A stretch of 61,613 bases of DNA from Tissierellia bacterium (GTDB lineage Bacteria; Bacillota; Clostridia; Tissierellales; Peptoniphilaceae): positions 1 to 61,613 of the forward strand of contig JAAYFJ010000038.1 in the NCBI GenBank assembly GCA_012728295.1. Direction: 5' to 3'. The translations under genes were made by a program, and so were the position numbers. A model generated the notes under the pieces. That model saw only the letters and a program-made list of their open reading frames with translations, made no database searches and was not told where the DNA came from. Positions 6,828 through 15,069 of the stretch are shown in pieces. Positions within the stretch are counted from its first letter, which is position 1, and every line of letters begins with the position of its first letter.

Positions 6828-8684
6828 ATGTCAATAACAAAAGAAACTGCTGCTATGCACGCAGGAGACCCAGCTGTTACCTGCTGTAGATTCGAGGCAG
6901 GCTCATTGGTCGAACCCTCAATCTTAGAGGATCCTGCAATCTTCCCGGATCTATTAGATACCGGACTACTGGAGATTGGTGATGATGTACTAACGATTGG
7001 TGAAGTGCTTGGAGCAAAATTAATTCAAACTTTGGATGCATTAACTCCCATTACAAGAGATATGGTAGAGGACCTTCCAGAAAAAGTAGAAGAAGTAGAA
7101 GAAGTAGTTGCTGAGGAAGCAGTTGCTGCTCCTGTAGTTGCAGGCGCTACTCAAACCGTTGCTGGTGGATATGTAAACATTAAAATTGGCGAAGGTAAAA
7201 ACATTGAGTTGAACTTCCCATTAATGGCTGGCGGCGTTGCAGGTGCTGCTCCAGTAGCTGGCGTTGCTCCAGTAGCTGGCGTTGCAGGCGCTACAGCTGA
7301 AGCTCCAGCAGGAGAAGCAAAAGTTCTTAGAACTCTTAAGAGAAGATATTTCGATATCAAAGAAGTTAAGAGAGGACCAGAGACTAAAATCGAAGGAACA
7401 ACTCTTTACATTCGCGAAGGAATCGAAGAAGAGGCTATTGGCCACGAAGTATTAGTAAAAGATGTTACTATGGAGATTATTACTCCAGCTGATTACCATA
7501 AGTATTCAGAGACTATCATGGACGTTCAACCTATCGCTACTAAAGAAGAAGGCGCTTTAGGAACTGGTATTACACGTGTAATCGATGGCGTTATCATGTT
7601 GGTAACAGGAACTGATGAAAACGGCGTACAAATTGGTGAGTTCGGTTCATCAGAAGGTGAAATGGACAAAAACATTATGTGGAACCGTCCAGGAGCACCT
7701 GACAAAGGCGATATCTTCATTAAAACTCAAGTTACTATCCAAGCTGGTACTAACATGGAGCGTAGAGGACCTCTTGCAGCTCATAAAGCTACTGACGTAA
7801 TAAGTGATGAAATCAGAAAAGCTTTAAAAGATGCTGATGAGAGCCTAGTAGTTAGAGAAGAAGAATTCGTACAAAAGAGAAAACCAGGAGCTAAGAAAGT
7901 TCTTATAGTAAAAGAAATCATGGGTCAAGGTGCAATGCACGACAACCTAATTCTTCCTGTAGAACCAGTTGGTATCCTAGGCGGAAAACCAAACGTAGAC
8001 TTAGGAAACCTTCCTGTAACTCTTTCACCACTTGAAGTTCTTGACGGTGCTATCCACGCATTAACTTGTATTGGACCAGCTTCAAAAGAGAACTCACGCC
8101 ACTATTTCAGAGAGCCACTAGTGCTTGAAGCAATGAAAGACGACGAAATCGACGTTTGTGGAGTTATCTTTGTTGGTTCACCACAAATCAACGCAGAGAA
8201 ATTCTATGTATCAGAGCGTCTAGGAATGACAGTTGAAGCAATCCAACCAGACGGTGTTATTATTACAACTGAAGGATTCGGAAACAACCACATTGACTTT
8301 GCTTCTCACCATGAGCAAGTTGGTTTAAGAGGAATTCCTCTAGTAGGTATGTCATTCTGTGCAGTTCAAGGTGCATTAGTAGTTGGTAACGAATACATGA
8401 CAGCTATGGTTGACAACAACAAATCACTACAAGGTATCGAGAACGAAATCCTTGCAAACAATACTCTTTGCGAAGAGGATGCTATCAGAGCTCTATCCAT
8501 GCTTAAAACTGTAATGGCAGGCGAAGAAGTAAAAGCATCAGAAAGAAAATGGAACAACTCAGTTAAACTAAACAACGTTGAGCTTATTGAAAAAGAGCTT
8601 GGCAAGAAAATTGAATTAGTTGACAACGAGCAAGTTCTTGAGAAGAGTAAAAAACGTTTAGAAATTTACGAGAAAGAAGATTAA
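6828..8684 (+). CDS. prdA: D-proline reductase proprotein PrdA (pyruvoyl subunit precursor)
   Basis: A 618-residue proprotein. In the family it cleaves itself before a cysteine, and that residue becomes the pyruvoyl group that binds D-proline. Here the site is Cys414, in the context HALTC-IGPASKEN, which would give a ~45-kDa beta-type and a ~22-kDa pyruvoyl chain. Residues ~85-165 form an Ala/Val/Gly-rich hinge with an exact 18-base tandem duplication (7248-7283, encoding APVAGV twice). A conserved FGSSEG motif lies near residue 275. GGAGGAAG precedes ATG. It reduces D-proline to 5-aminovalerate together with selenoprotein PrdB. Confidence 0.95.
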   Translation: MSITKETAAMHAGDPAVTCCRFEAGSLVEPSILEDPAIFPDLLDTGLLEIGDDVLTIGEVLGAKLIQTLDALTPITRDMVEDLPEKVEEVEEVVAEEAVAAPVVAGATQTVAGGYVNIKIGEGKNIELNFPLMAGGVAGAAPVAGVAPVAGVAGATAEAPAGEAKVLRTLKRRYFDIKEVKRGPETKIEGTTLYIREGIEEEAIGHEVLVKDVTMEIITPADYHKYSETIMDVQPIATKEEGALGTGITRVIDGVIMLVTGTDENGVQIGEFGSSEGEMDKNIMWNRPGAPDKGDIFIKTQVTIQAGTNMERRGPLAAHKATDVISDEIRKALKDADESLVVREEEFVQKRKPGAKKVLIVKEIMGQGAMHDNLILPVEPVGILGGKPNVDLGNLPVTLSPLEVLDGAIHALTCIGPASKENSRHYFREPLVLEAMKDDEIDVCGVIFVGSPQINAEKFYVSERLGMTVEAIQPDGVIITTEGFGNNHIDFASHHEQVGLRGIPLVGMSFCAVQGALVVGNEYMTAMVDNNKSLQGIENEILANNTLCEEDAIRALSMLKTVMAGEEVKASERKWNNSVKLNNVELIEKELGKKIELVDNEQVLEKSKKRLEIYEKED

Positions 8685-8687
8685 TCT

Positions 8688-8972
8688 ATGGAAAACCTCA
8701 AATACATTTCTTCCGAAACATATTTTAGCGGAGTAATCGTAGAAGTAACCGATGGCTCAGTTACAATAGACCTAAAGGGGAGATTAGGACAATTTAAGGT
8801 GCCTCATAGAATGATCATTACTGATTATCCATTGAAAGAAGGTTTGGAAGTCGGTTGGGTTATGAGTTTCCCTGAAGTCTTAGGACCTGAAATTAATGAA
8901 AAATATGAGGGAATCATAAAAAGGCAAAGAGAAATAGAAGCAAAAAAAGCAAAACTAAACGTAGAAGATTAA
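8688..8972 (+). CDS. CBO2463/CBO2479-type small protein of prd operon
   Basis: A 94-residue soluble protein that starts 3 bases after the prdA stop, without a strong ribosome site, so translation is probably coupled. It is beta-rich at first (SGVIVEVTDGSVTIDLKGRLGQFKVP) and ends in a charged helix (IIKRQREIEAKKAKLN). A protein of this type lies between prdA and prdB in other clostridia, in the family named after C. botulinum CBO2463/CBO2479. Its function is not known; position suggests a role in assembly or maturation of the reductase. Confidence 0.75.
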   Translation: MENLKYISSETYFSGVIVEVTDGSVTIDLKGRLGQFKVPHRMIITDYPLKEGLEVGWVMSFPEVLGPEINEKYEGIIKRQREIEAKKAKLNVED

Positions 8973-9009
8973 GGTTTTTCTATGAAACTATAAAACAAGG
9001 AGGAAGACA

Positions 9010-9735
9010 ATGCAATTAACAAGTGTTAAAGGATTGCAATCCGAAATCTTCGTTCCAGTTACACCGAACCCAGTTTGGACACCAGTAACTAAAGAACTTA
9101 AAGATATGCGTATTGCACTTGCTAGTGCAGCAGGAATTCACTTAAAAACTGATCCTCGCTTTAACTTAGCAGGAGATACTAGCTTTAGAGAAATCCCAGG
9201 AGATACTAAGCCTGAAGAATTAATGGTTTCACACGGTGGATATGATAACGGAGACGTTAACAAAGATATCAACTGTATGTTCCCACTATCTAGATTGCAA
9301 GAGTTAGCAGCTGAAGGATATATCAAAGAAGTTGCTCCAATGCACTTTGGATTCATGGGTGGTGGTGGAGACCAAACAGCTTTTAAAGAAGTTACTGGTC
9401 CAGCTATTGCTCAAAAACTTAAAGAAGAAGGCGTTGACGCAGTTCTTCTAACTGCAGGCTGAGGTACTTGTCACCGTACAGCTGTTATTGTACAGCGTGC
9501 GATAGAGGAATCGGGTATTCCTACAATTATCATTGCAGCATTACCACCTGTAGTAAGACAAAATGGTACTCCAAGAGCGGTTGCTCCACTTGTACCAATG
9601 GGCGCTAACGCAGGAGAGCCAAACAACCCTGAAATGCAAACAGCGATTGTTAAGGCTACTTTAGAGCAACTTATTGAAATTCCATCAGTTGGAAAAATTA
9701 TTCCACTTCCATTTGAGTATCACGCAAAAGTTTAG
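9010..9735 (+). CDS. prdB: D-proline reductase selenoprotein subunit PrdB (Sec at residue 151)
   Basis: The frame from ATG 9010 appears to end at a TGA (9460-9462), but it continues without break to TAG at 9733. The UGA sits in the family's active-site motif TAG-U-GTCHRT, so it encodes selenocysteine 151 of 241, the usual length. The Sec next to the PrdA pyruvoyl group attacks the C-N bond of D-proline. The second half includes ESGIPTIIIAALPPVVRQNG. A strong AAGGAGGAAG precedes the start. Automated callers would truncate it at 150 residues. SelA, SelB, SelD and tRNA-Sec are all in this window. Confidence 0.96.
9460..9497 (+). promoter_or_regulatory. Possible SECIS hairpin of prdB
   Basis: Thirteen bases after the UGA, GTACA (9476-9480) pairs with TGTAC (9489-9493) around an 8-base loop containing G. 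Position fits a bacterial SECIS, but the stem is short. Confidence 0.4.
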
Positions 9736-9768
9736 TATTAATACTAAATAGAGCTGGAGTTGATAAAC

Positions 9769-10512
9769 ATGAATGAAATAGACCAACGACGCCTTGTAAT
9801 AAAAGCGTTTCATGCGAACCGTGTTAAACTAGGCGAGAAATGCGAGTTTAAAGATGGGGTCCTTGAAATACCAGGGCACATAGAGTCTAATAGTGATTTA
9901 GTCAAATCCTGTTCTTTGAGTATTATTGAGCCTGGGAAACATGATATCCAGATCAATACGATTATGGATATTATCCCAATATCCACGAAGGTACTAGGAA
10001 GACTTGGTGAAGGTGTGACTCACACCTTCACTGGAGTCTACGTGATGCTAACGGGCGTGGATGAAGATGGTCGTCAAATGCACGAATTTGGCTCATCTGA
10101 AGGGAACCTAATGGAGCAATTAGTGCTTGATAGGGCAGGTACTCCTGGATCAAAAGACTATATCATCCACATTGACGTGTTGATGAAGGGCGGTCAGCCA
10201 TTTGAAAGATTATTAGCGAATGAAGCATTTGCTATAGCTGATAATTATATTTCCAGTTTAAGAAAAATTCTTAAAAAAGCTGACGGAACTAAAGCTGATG
10301 AATCCCATGAGTATTACGACAAAATACGAAAAGGCGCTACGAAAGTAGCTTTGATAAAGCAGATTGCTGGTCAAGGTGCAATGTATGATAATATGTTGTT
10401 CACTTCTGAACCATCTGGATTCGACGGGATTTCCATTATAGATATGGCGAACATGCCAATACTATTGTCACCTAATGAATATCGTGACGGTGCCATAAGG
10501 GCATTGGTATAG
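9769..10512 (+). CDS. prdD: PrdD, paralogue of PrdA N-terminal chain
   Basis: A 247-residue protein aligning with PrdA residues ~165-413 (FGSSEG near 107, IAGQGAMYDN, LLSPNEYRDGAIRAL). It lacks the hinge and the pyruvoyl half. It ends at RALV, exactly where PrdA has ALT before Cys414. I start at ATG 9769, 9 bases after GGAG, rather than TTG 9760. Role unproven: the family is thought to help mature or structure the PrdA/PrdB complex. Eleven bases separate it from prdE. Confidence 0.88.
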   Translation: MNEIDQRRLVIKAFHANRVKLGEKCEFKDGVLEIPGHIESNSDLVKSCSLSIIEPGKHDIQINTIMDIIPISTKVLGRLGEGVTHTFTGVYVMLTGVDEDGRQMHEFGSSEGNLMEQLVLDRAGTPGSKDYIIHIDVLMKGGQPFERLLANEAFAIADNYISSLRKILKKADGTKADESHEYYDKIRKGATKVALIKQIAGQGAMYDNMLFTSEPSGFDGISIIDMANMPILLSPNEYRDGAIRALV

Positions 10513-10523
10513 GAGGGATAAAT

Positions 10524-10994
10524 ATGGGAATTGGACCATCGACGAAAGAAACTAGCTTACATCACTTTAGAGATCCTTTAGTAGATGTATTAGGAAGCGA
10601 CAACGACATTGATTTTCAAGGAATAATACTTGTTGGAACTCCACAAGATAATAATGAGAAGTATTTAGTTGGACAAAGAGCTGCACAGTGGGCGGAGGCC
10701 TTAAGAAGCGATGGAGTTATCTTATCTTCAGACGGATGGGGAAATTCTCACGTAGATTATGCCAACACCATGGAAGAGCTTGGAATCCGAAATATTCCAG
10801 TTGTTGGAGTTACTTTTCAGGGAACCCAAGCTGAGTTTGTTGTAAAGAATAAGTATATGGATACTATTGTCGATATCAACAAGTCGGAGAAGGGTATTGA
10901 AACCGAAGTAGTAGGCGAAAACAACTTGGATCTAATGGACGCTAGAAAGGCCGTTGCTTTACTAAAGTTAAAAATTAGAAAAGCAAAGCGTTAG
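10524..10994 (+). CDS. prdE: PrdE, paralogue of PrdA pyruvoyl chain
   Basis: A 156-residue protein. It begins MGIGPSTKETSLHHFRDPL, matching PrdA just after its cleavage point (CIGPASKENSRHYFREPL). The pyruvoyl-forming Cys is replaced by the first residues MG, so no autoprocessing is expected. The rest keeps the IILVGTPQ, DGVI and GWGNSHVDYA core. With PrdD it reconstitutes a PrdA-like fold from two genes. AGGAGGGATAA precedes ATG. Last gene of the operon; no clear T-run terminator follows. Confidence 0.88.
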   Translation: MGIGPSTKETSLHHFRDPLVDVLGSDNDIDFQGIILVGTPQDNNEKYLVGQRAAQWAEALRSDGVILSSDGWGNSHVDYANTMEELGIRNIPVVGVTFQGTQAEFVVKNKYMDTIVDINKSEKGIETEVVGENNLDLMDARKAVALLKLKIRKAKR

Positions 10995-11105
10995 TTTCCA
11001 TAAAAAAATAATATCTTCGTTGTTTGCAATATAACAAACAAACGAGTATATAGTAAGCTTTGGTTGTTGGGGCTTTTATTAGCCCTAGCATACCTATTAA
11101 CTTTT

Positions 11106-11202
11106 GGGGATAGATGGGTGCTGGTGTGCCTTCCGGTCTTCAAAACCGGTTCGAGGGGTTAGTAGCTTCTTGGGTGGGTTCGATTCCCACATATTCCCGC
11201 CA
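11106..11202 (+). tRNA. selC: Selenocysteine tRNA (anticodon TCA)
   Basis: 97 bases with encoded CCA. The anticodon arm CCGGT-CTTCAAA-ACCGG gives TCA, which reads UGA. There is a long variable arm (CGAGGGGTTAGTAGCTTCTTG) and an extended acceptor (GGGGATAG against ATATTCCC, last pair mismatched). It lies between prdE and prdF. A short GGGCT/AGCCC hairpin at 11070-11085 precedes it. Confidence 0.96.
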
Positions 11203-11596
11203 ACTCCATTCATTAGATTATTGATTCAATATGTGGAGGTTGGGATTGTTCGCAAATAAGATGAAGTGCGAGAAATTTCATATATTTTTTATAAATAGAG
11301 CAATAAGCAACTTTTGCAATATAAAGCAAAGACGGAATAATAATTCAATTAATCATTGCATACGGATGTAATAATTATCGTTTATAAAAAATACTGCTCT
11401 TGATAATAAAATATAAATGAATATTAAGCATCGCATTATGAGGTACTTGACAAGCTGTTTGGAAGGGTGTGCAGTAACATTCCTGAGTCATACTAAGCAC
11501 TAATAGAAGATAAGTGTCAATTCAAATAATTATTAGAGTTGAACAACAGCTCTTATAATACGGTAAGTCACATTCAAACCAAAAGGAGGAATTGTT
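11203..11596 (+). other. 394-base intergenic region between selC and prdF
   Basis: AT-rich, no ORF. TTGACA (11447-11452) and TGTCAA (11515-11520) form an inverted pair enclosing GGAA/TTCC (11461-11483), so part may fold in RNA. A TATAAT-like box (near 11556) overlaps an AGAG-TTG/CA-GCTCT palindrome. I find no sigma-54 element, so prdF may be transcribed separately from a sigma-A promoter. Confidence 0.4.
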
Positions 11597-12604
11597 ATGA
11601 AGTTTAGTAGAAGTATTCAAGCCGTAGATTCCCATACCGCAGGAGAAGCAACAAGAGTAGTAATTGGTGGTATTCCAAATGTTAAAGGCGACAGCATGCC
11701 TGAGAAAAAACAGTGGTTAGAGGAAAACTTAGACTATTTACGTACAGCTATTATGTTGGAGCCAAGAGGACACAATGACATGTTCGGCTCAATCATTACC
11801 CAACCAACAAATCCTGAAGCTGACTTTGGAATCATCTTCATGGACGGTGGCGGTTACCTTAACATGTGTGGCCACGGAACAATTGGCGCTATGTCCATAG
11901 CTGTTGAAACTGGCATGGTAGAAGTTCATGAGCCAATTACTAACATCGTTCAAGAAGCTCCTGCAGGCATCGTAAGAGGAGAAGTTGAAGTTGTTGATGG
12001 AAAAGCTAAAAAAGTATCCTTTGTTAACGTACCTTCTTTCATGTACAAACGCGATCAAGAAGTAGAACTACCAGGTTATGGCAAAGTGAAATTTGACATT
12101 TCATTTGGCGGAAGCTTCTTTGCAATTGTAAAAGTAGACCAATTAGGAATCGAAATTGAACCTAAAAACGCTGGGCTATTAAACAAACTTGGAATTGAAT
12201 TAAGAGGCGTTATCAATAAAGAAATCGAAGTAGTACACCCAGAATTACCACACATTAATACTGTTGACTTAGTTGAGTGGTGGTCAGAGACTGATAATCC
12301 TGAAGCTACATTGAAAAACTGTGTAGTGTTTGGTCAAGGTCAAGTTGATAGATCTCCATGTGGAACTGGAACAAGTGCTAAGCTTGCAGCTCTTCACTCA
12401 AAAGGCGAAATTAAAGTTGGAGAAAAATTTGTATACGAAAGCATTCTAGGAACATTATTTGAAGGCGTTATAGTTGAAACAACAAAAGTTGGAGAATTTG
12501 ACGCTGTAATTCCTAGAGTATCTGGATCTGCGTGGATTACTGGATTCAACCATTTTGTTATTGATGAAACAGACCCATTAAAATATGGTTTTATACTAGG
12601 CTAA
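11597..12604 (+). CDS. prdF: Proline racemase
   Basis: A 335-residue enzyme that interconverts L- and D-proline, giving the D-isomer used by proline reductase. The two catalytic cysteines are present in their motifs: Cys91 in NMCGHGTIG and Cys255 in DRSPCGTGTSAKLA. DSHTAGEATRVV opens the protein, as usual. Length is typical. AAGGAGGAATTGTT precedes the ATG. It follows selC rather than sitting inside the prdA-E operon and is followed by a permease gene 48 bases later. Confidence 0.95.
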   Translation: MKFSRSIQAVDSHTAGEATRVVIGGIPNVKGDSMPEKKQWLEENLDYLRTAIMLEPRGHNDMFGSIITQPTNPEADFGIIFMDGGGYLNMCGHGTIGAMSIAVETGMVEVHEPITNIVQEAPAGIVRGEVEVVDGKAKKVSFVNVPSFMYKRDQEVELPGYGKVKFDISFGGSFFAIVKVDQLGIEIEPKNAGLLNKLGIELRGVINKEIEVVHPELPHINTVDLVEWWSETDNPEATLKNCVVFGQGQVDRSPCGTGTSAKLAALHSKGEIKVGEKFVYESILGTLFEGVIVETTKVGEFDAVIPRVSGSAWITGFNHFVIDETDPLKYGFILG

Positions 12605-12652
12605 GTAACAAAAATAAATAATATTTCATAAAAATTTGATCGGAGGATATTT

Positions 12653-13549
12653 ATGATTACTACCGTAATAAAGGCGCTTTATTATATAGCATTTGTTGTA
12701 GCGGCAGGGGTTTTTGGCATTGACCTTAAAAAGAAAAAAGATGCTGGTGAGTGGGAAGAGGAAAGTACTTTTAAACCAATAGCTACAGGCTTCATTACAA
12801 ACTTCGGAGACACTCTTGGTATTGGTTCATTTGCACCTACAGTATTTTTGTTCAAAGCTTTGAAGCATAATATTCCTAACAAACTAATCCCAGGAACTAT
12901 GAACGTAGCGGATACTTTCCCAGTTCTTTTGGAAGCAATTATCTTTACTTCAAAAGTTGAAGTTGAACCTGTTACCCTAGCAGTACTTATTGGTGCAGCA
13001 GTTATCGGTTCCTACCTAGGAGCTGGATTTATTGCTAAACAAGATGGTACTAGAATTCAGATGATTATGGGTATTGCGTTATTTGTAACTGCAGTATTGA
13101 TGATTCTTTCTCACCCACTAGTAAACTTGTTCCCAGTAGGTGGAGACGCAATCGGACTAACTGGTGCTAAACTAGTTATCGGAGCAGTGGGTAACTTTAT
13201 CCTTGGCGCATTAATGACTGCTGGTATTGGTCTTTATGCTCCATGTATGGCTATGGTATACTTGCTAGGTATGTCACCAGCTGTTGCATTCCCAATTATG
13301 ATGGGTTCCTGTGCATTATTGATGCCAGTAGCTTCCTTCAAATTTATCAAAGAAGACGTTTATGCTAAGAAAAACTCACTATGGATTGCCTTAAGTGGAA
13401 TGGTAGGAGTTTGGGTAGCTTATAAATTCTTTAGCTCTCTTCCAATGGATTACTTGAAAATCATGGTTATCGTTGTAATCATCGTAACAAGTATTATCAT
13501 GATTAGAGGAGCATTAAAAGCAAGAAAAGAAGGAGTAACTGAAAGTTAA
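12653..13549 (+). CDS. TauE/SafE (TSUP) family membrane permease
   Basis: A 298-residue integral membrane protein with about eight hydrophobic segments, in two repeated halves typical of the TSUP fold: GFITNFGDTLGIGSFAPT in the first half and GALMTAGIGLYAPCMAM in the second. TSUP proteins export or import small anions such as sulfite or organic acids. The cytoplasmic loop after the first helix is very charged. CGGAGGATAT precedes ATG. Co-transcription with prdF is likely (48-base gap). It could move a substrate or product of proline fermentation, but nothing in the sequence shows which. Confidence 0.8.
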   Translation: MITTVIKALYYIAFVVAAGVFGIDLKKKKDAGEWEEESTFKPIATGFITNFGDTLGIGSFAPTVFLFKALKHNIPNKLIPGTMNVADTFPVLLEAIIFTSKVEVEPVTLAVLIGAAVIGSYLGAGFIAKQDGTRIQMIMGIALFVTAVLMILSHPLVNLFPVGGDAIGLTGAKLVIGAVGNFILGALMTAGIGLYAPCMAMVYLLGMSPAVAFPIMMGSCALLMPVASFKFIKEDVYAKKNSLWIALSGMVGVWVAYKFFSSLPMDYLKIMVIVVIIVTSIIMIRGALKARKEGVTES

Positions 13550-13565
13550 TTATTCCTAGTATATA

Positions 13566-13612
13566 AAAATCTCCAAGATTTGATATATTTCAAATTCTTG
13601 GAGATTTTTGGT
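13566..13612 (+). terminator. prdF-permease terminator
   Basis: AAAATCTCCAAGAATTTG-type inverted repeat spanning 13566-13609 with a short ATATA loop, ending in TTTTTGG. Strong intrinsic terminator. Confidence 0.85.
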
Positions 13613-13628
13613 TCTTTGTCAGCCGTTG

Positions 13629-13657
13629 GGGGGAGATGTTCGCTGAACATCTCTCCC
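13629..13657 (+). repeat. 13-bp stem hairpin after the terminator
   Basis: GGGGGAGATGTTC pairs with GAACATCTCTCCC around a 3-base loop (one G-U). A near-perfect inverted repeat without a T-run; possibly a terminator acting on the other strand or a protein site. Role not assigned. Confidence 0.45.
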
Positions 13658-13757
13658 TATCTTTATTAGCACACAAAACTAAGCATAGGAATAGAAGCAT
13701 AATTATAGTACAATACTTTGGCGATATAACAATATATAAAAAAAGCACAAATTCTTC

Positions 13758-13786
13758 TTGACTTTAATGTAGTGATGTTATATACT
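13758..13786 (+). promoter_or_regulatory. Sigma-A promoter of the trpXYZ-like operon
   Basis: TTGACT (13758-13763) and TATACT (13781-13786) are separated by 17 bases, just upstream of the T-box leader. Confidence 0.7.
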
Positions 13787-13792
13787 CATTTT

Positions 13793-14058
13793 AATTTAAT
13801 AAGAGCTTTGCAGGAGAGAAAAGAAACTTAGTTTTACTACAGAGAGTCGGGGTTGGTGAGATCCGGCAGCAAACGGTTTTGTAATATACACTCCTAAGCT
13901 TATCTATTGAATCAAGTAGGTGGATACGGATGCCCCCGTTATCATAGGCTAGAGATTGTTTGATCTCGATGAGGTAATCTTCGGATTATGAAATAGGGTG
14001 GTAACACGTGAGCTAGTCTTTCGTCCCTTAGGAAACTAAGGGATGGAGGACTTTTTTT
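13793..14058 (+). promoter_or_regulatory. T-box leader, probable tryptophan specificity
   Basis: Stem I shows AGAGAG and GGTTGGTGAGA; ATCCG (13861-13865) pairs with CGGAT (13927-13931), leaving TGG-A in the specifier loop, i.e. a Trp codon. The T-box sequence AGGGTGGTAACACG is at about 13994-14009. The terminator (AGTC...CCCTTAG-GAAA-CTAAGGG...GGACT then Ts) spans 14015-14058. Uncharged tRNA-Trp would allow read-through into the transporter genes. Confidence 0.85.
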
Positions 14059-14076
14059 TATGGAAGAGAGGATATT

Positions 14077-15060
14077 ATGAAAAAGAAATTATTTGTAATT
14101 ATTTTAGCGCTGGGAATTTTACTTTCAGCTTGCGGTAAAGCACAATCAGATAGTACCGATAAGACAAATTCAGAAACTACTAAAACAGTAAAAGTCGGTA
14201 TAATACAGTTCGCTGAACATATTGCACTTGATAGAGCAAGAACGGGATTCATTGATGAACTTAAAGACATGGGATTTGAAGTGGAAGAAAGCGTAGTAAA
14301 CGTCCAAGGTGATATAACATTGGTTCCAATAGCAACTAAGAAATTTGAAGATGATAAGGTCGACATAATCTATGCCATCGCTACACCTGCTGCTCAAGGT
14401 GCAAAAGAGGCTTCCGATCATACACCAATCATATTCAATGCAGTCACAGATCCATTAGCAGCTCAATTGGTGGATTCTAATGAAAAGCCTGGTGGAAATG
14501 TTACAGGAGTTTCTGATTTCTTTCCAATGAAAGCCCAATTAGAAAGTTTCCTAGAAATTTTTCCTGATGTTAAAAAATTAGGTGTACTATATTCAACTGG
14601 GGAAGCAAATTCTGAAGCACAGATTATAGATTTAAGAACTGTTGCTAGTGAGCTAGGTCTTGAATTAGTTGAGACAGGGGTTTCTACAACAAATGATGTA
14701 GCACAAGCTATGGCTTCATTGGTTACTAAGATAGACTGCTATATTGCCATTCAGGACAACTTAGCTTCCTCCGCAGCAGGGATTATTGCCAAAAGTTTAA
14801 GTGATGCTGGAATCCCTTCTCTAGCAGGAGAGGGTGGACCCGTGGAAAATGGAATACTACTAAGTGATGGTGTCGATTACGAAAATTTAGGCAAGGAAGC
14901 AGCTTTAATAGCGAAAAAAATTATTGAGGGTGAGAAACCTGGAACGATTCCTGTAGTATTTTCATCTAACATAAAGAGAGTTGTTAATCAAGAAACAGCA
15001 GAAAAACTAAATTTATCAGATAATGAGAAACTTTTTGAGAATGCTCAAATTGTGAAATAG
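14077..15060 (+). CDS. trpX: TrpX-like ABC transporter substrate-binding lipoprotein
   Basis: A 327-residue lipoprotein. The signal peptide ends in the lipobox LLSAC, with the lipid-anchored Cys at 20, followed by a Ser/Thr linker. The rest is an ABC_sub_bind-type periplasmic-binding fold (VKVGIIQFAEH, IIFNAVTDPLAAQLV, GVLYSTGEANSEAQI). This family includes TrpX, the binding protein of the Firmicutes tryptophan importer TrpXYZ. The Trp-type T-box upstream supports that substrate, though the binding residues cannot be checked here. First gene of a three-gene operon. Confidence 0.85.
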   Translation: MKKKLFVIILALGILLSACGKAQSDSTDKTNSETTKTVKVGIIQFAEHIALDRARTGFIDELKDMGFEVEESVVNVQGDITLVPIATKKFEDDKVDIIYAIATPAAQGAKEASDHTPIIFNAVTDPLAAQLVDSNEKPGGNVTGVSDFFPMKAQLESFLEIFPDVKKLGVLYSTGEANSEAQIIDLRTVASELGLELVETGVSTTNDVAQAMASLVTKIDCYIAIQDNLASSAAGIIAKSLSDAGIPSLAGEGGPVENGILLSDGVDYENLGKEAALIAKKIIEGEKPGTIPVVFSSNIKRVVNQETAEKLNLSDNEKLFENAQIVK

Positions 15061-15069
15061 GAGGAAGAA

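Noticed and set aside
7151-7445. Minus-strand frames opposite the PrdA hinge
   Set aside because: Their Ala/Pro/Ser-rich composition is an artefact of the GC-richer repeat on the coding strand.
11203-11596. Sigma-54 promoter for prdF
   Set aside because: The nearest TGG...TGCA match (about 11460-11474) has the wrong spacing between GG and GC.
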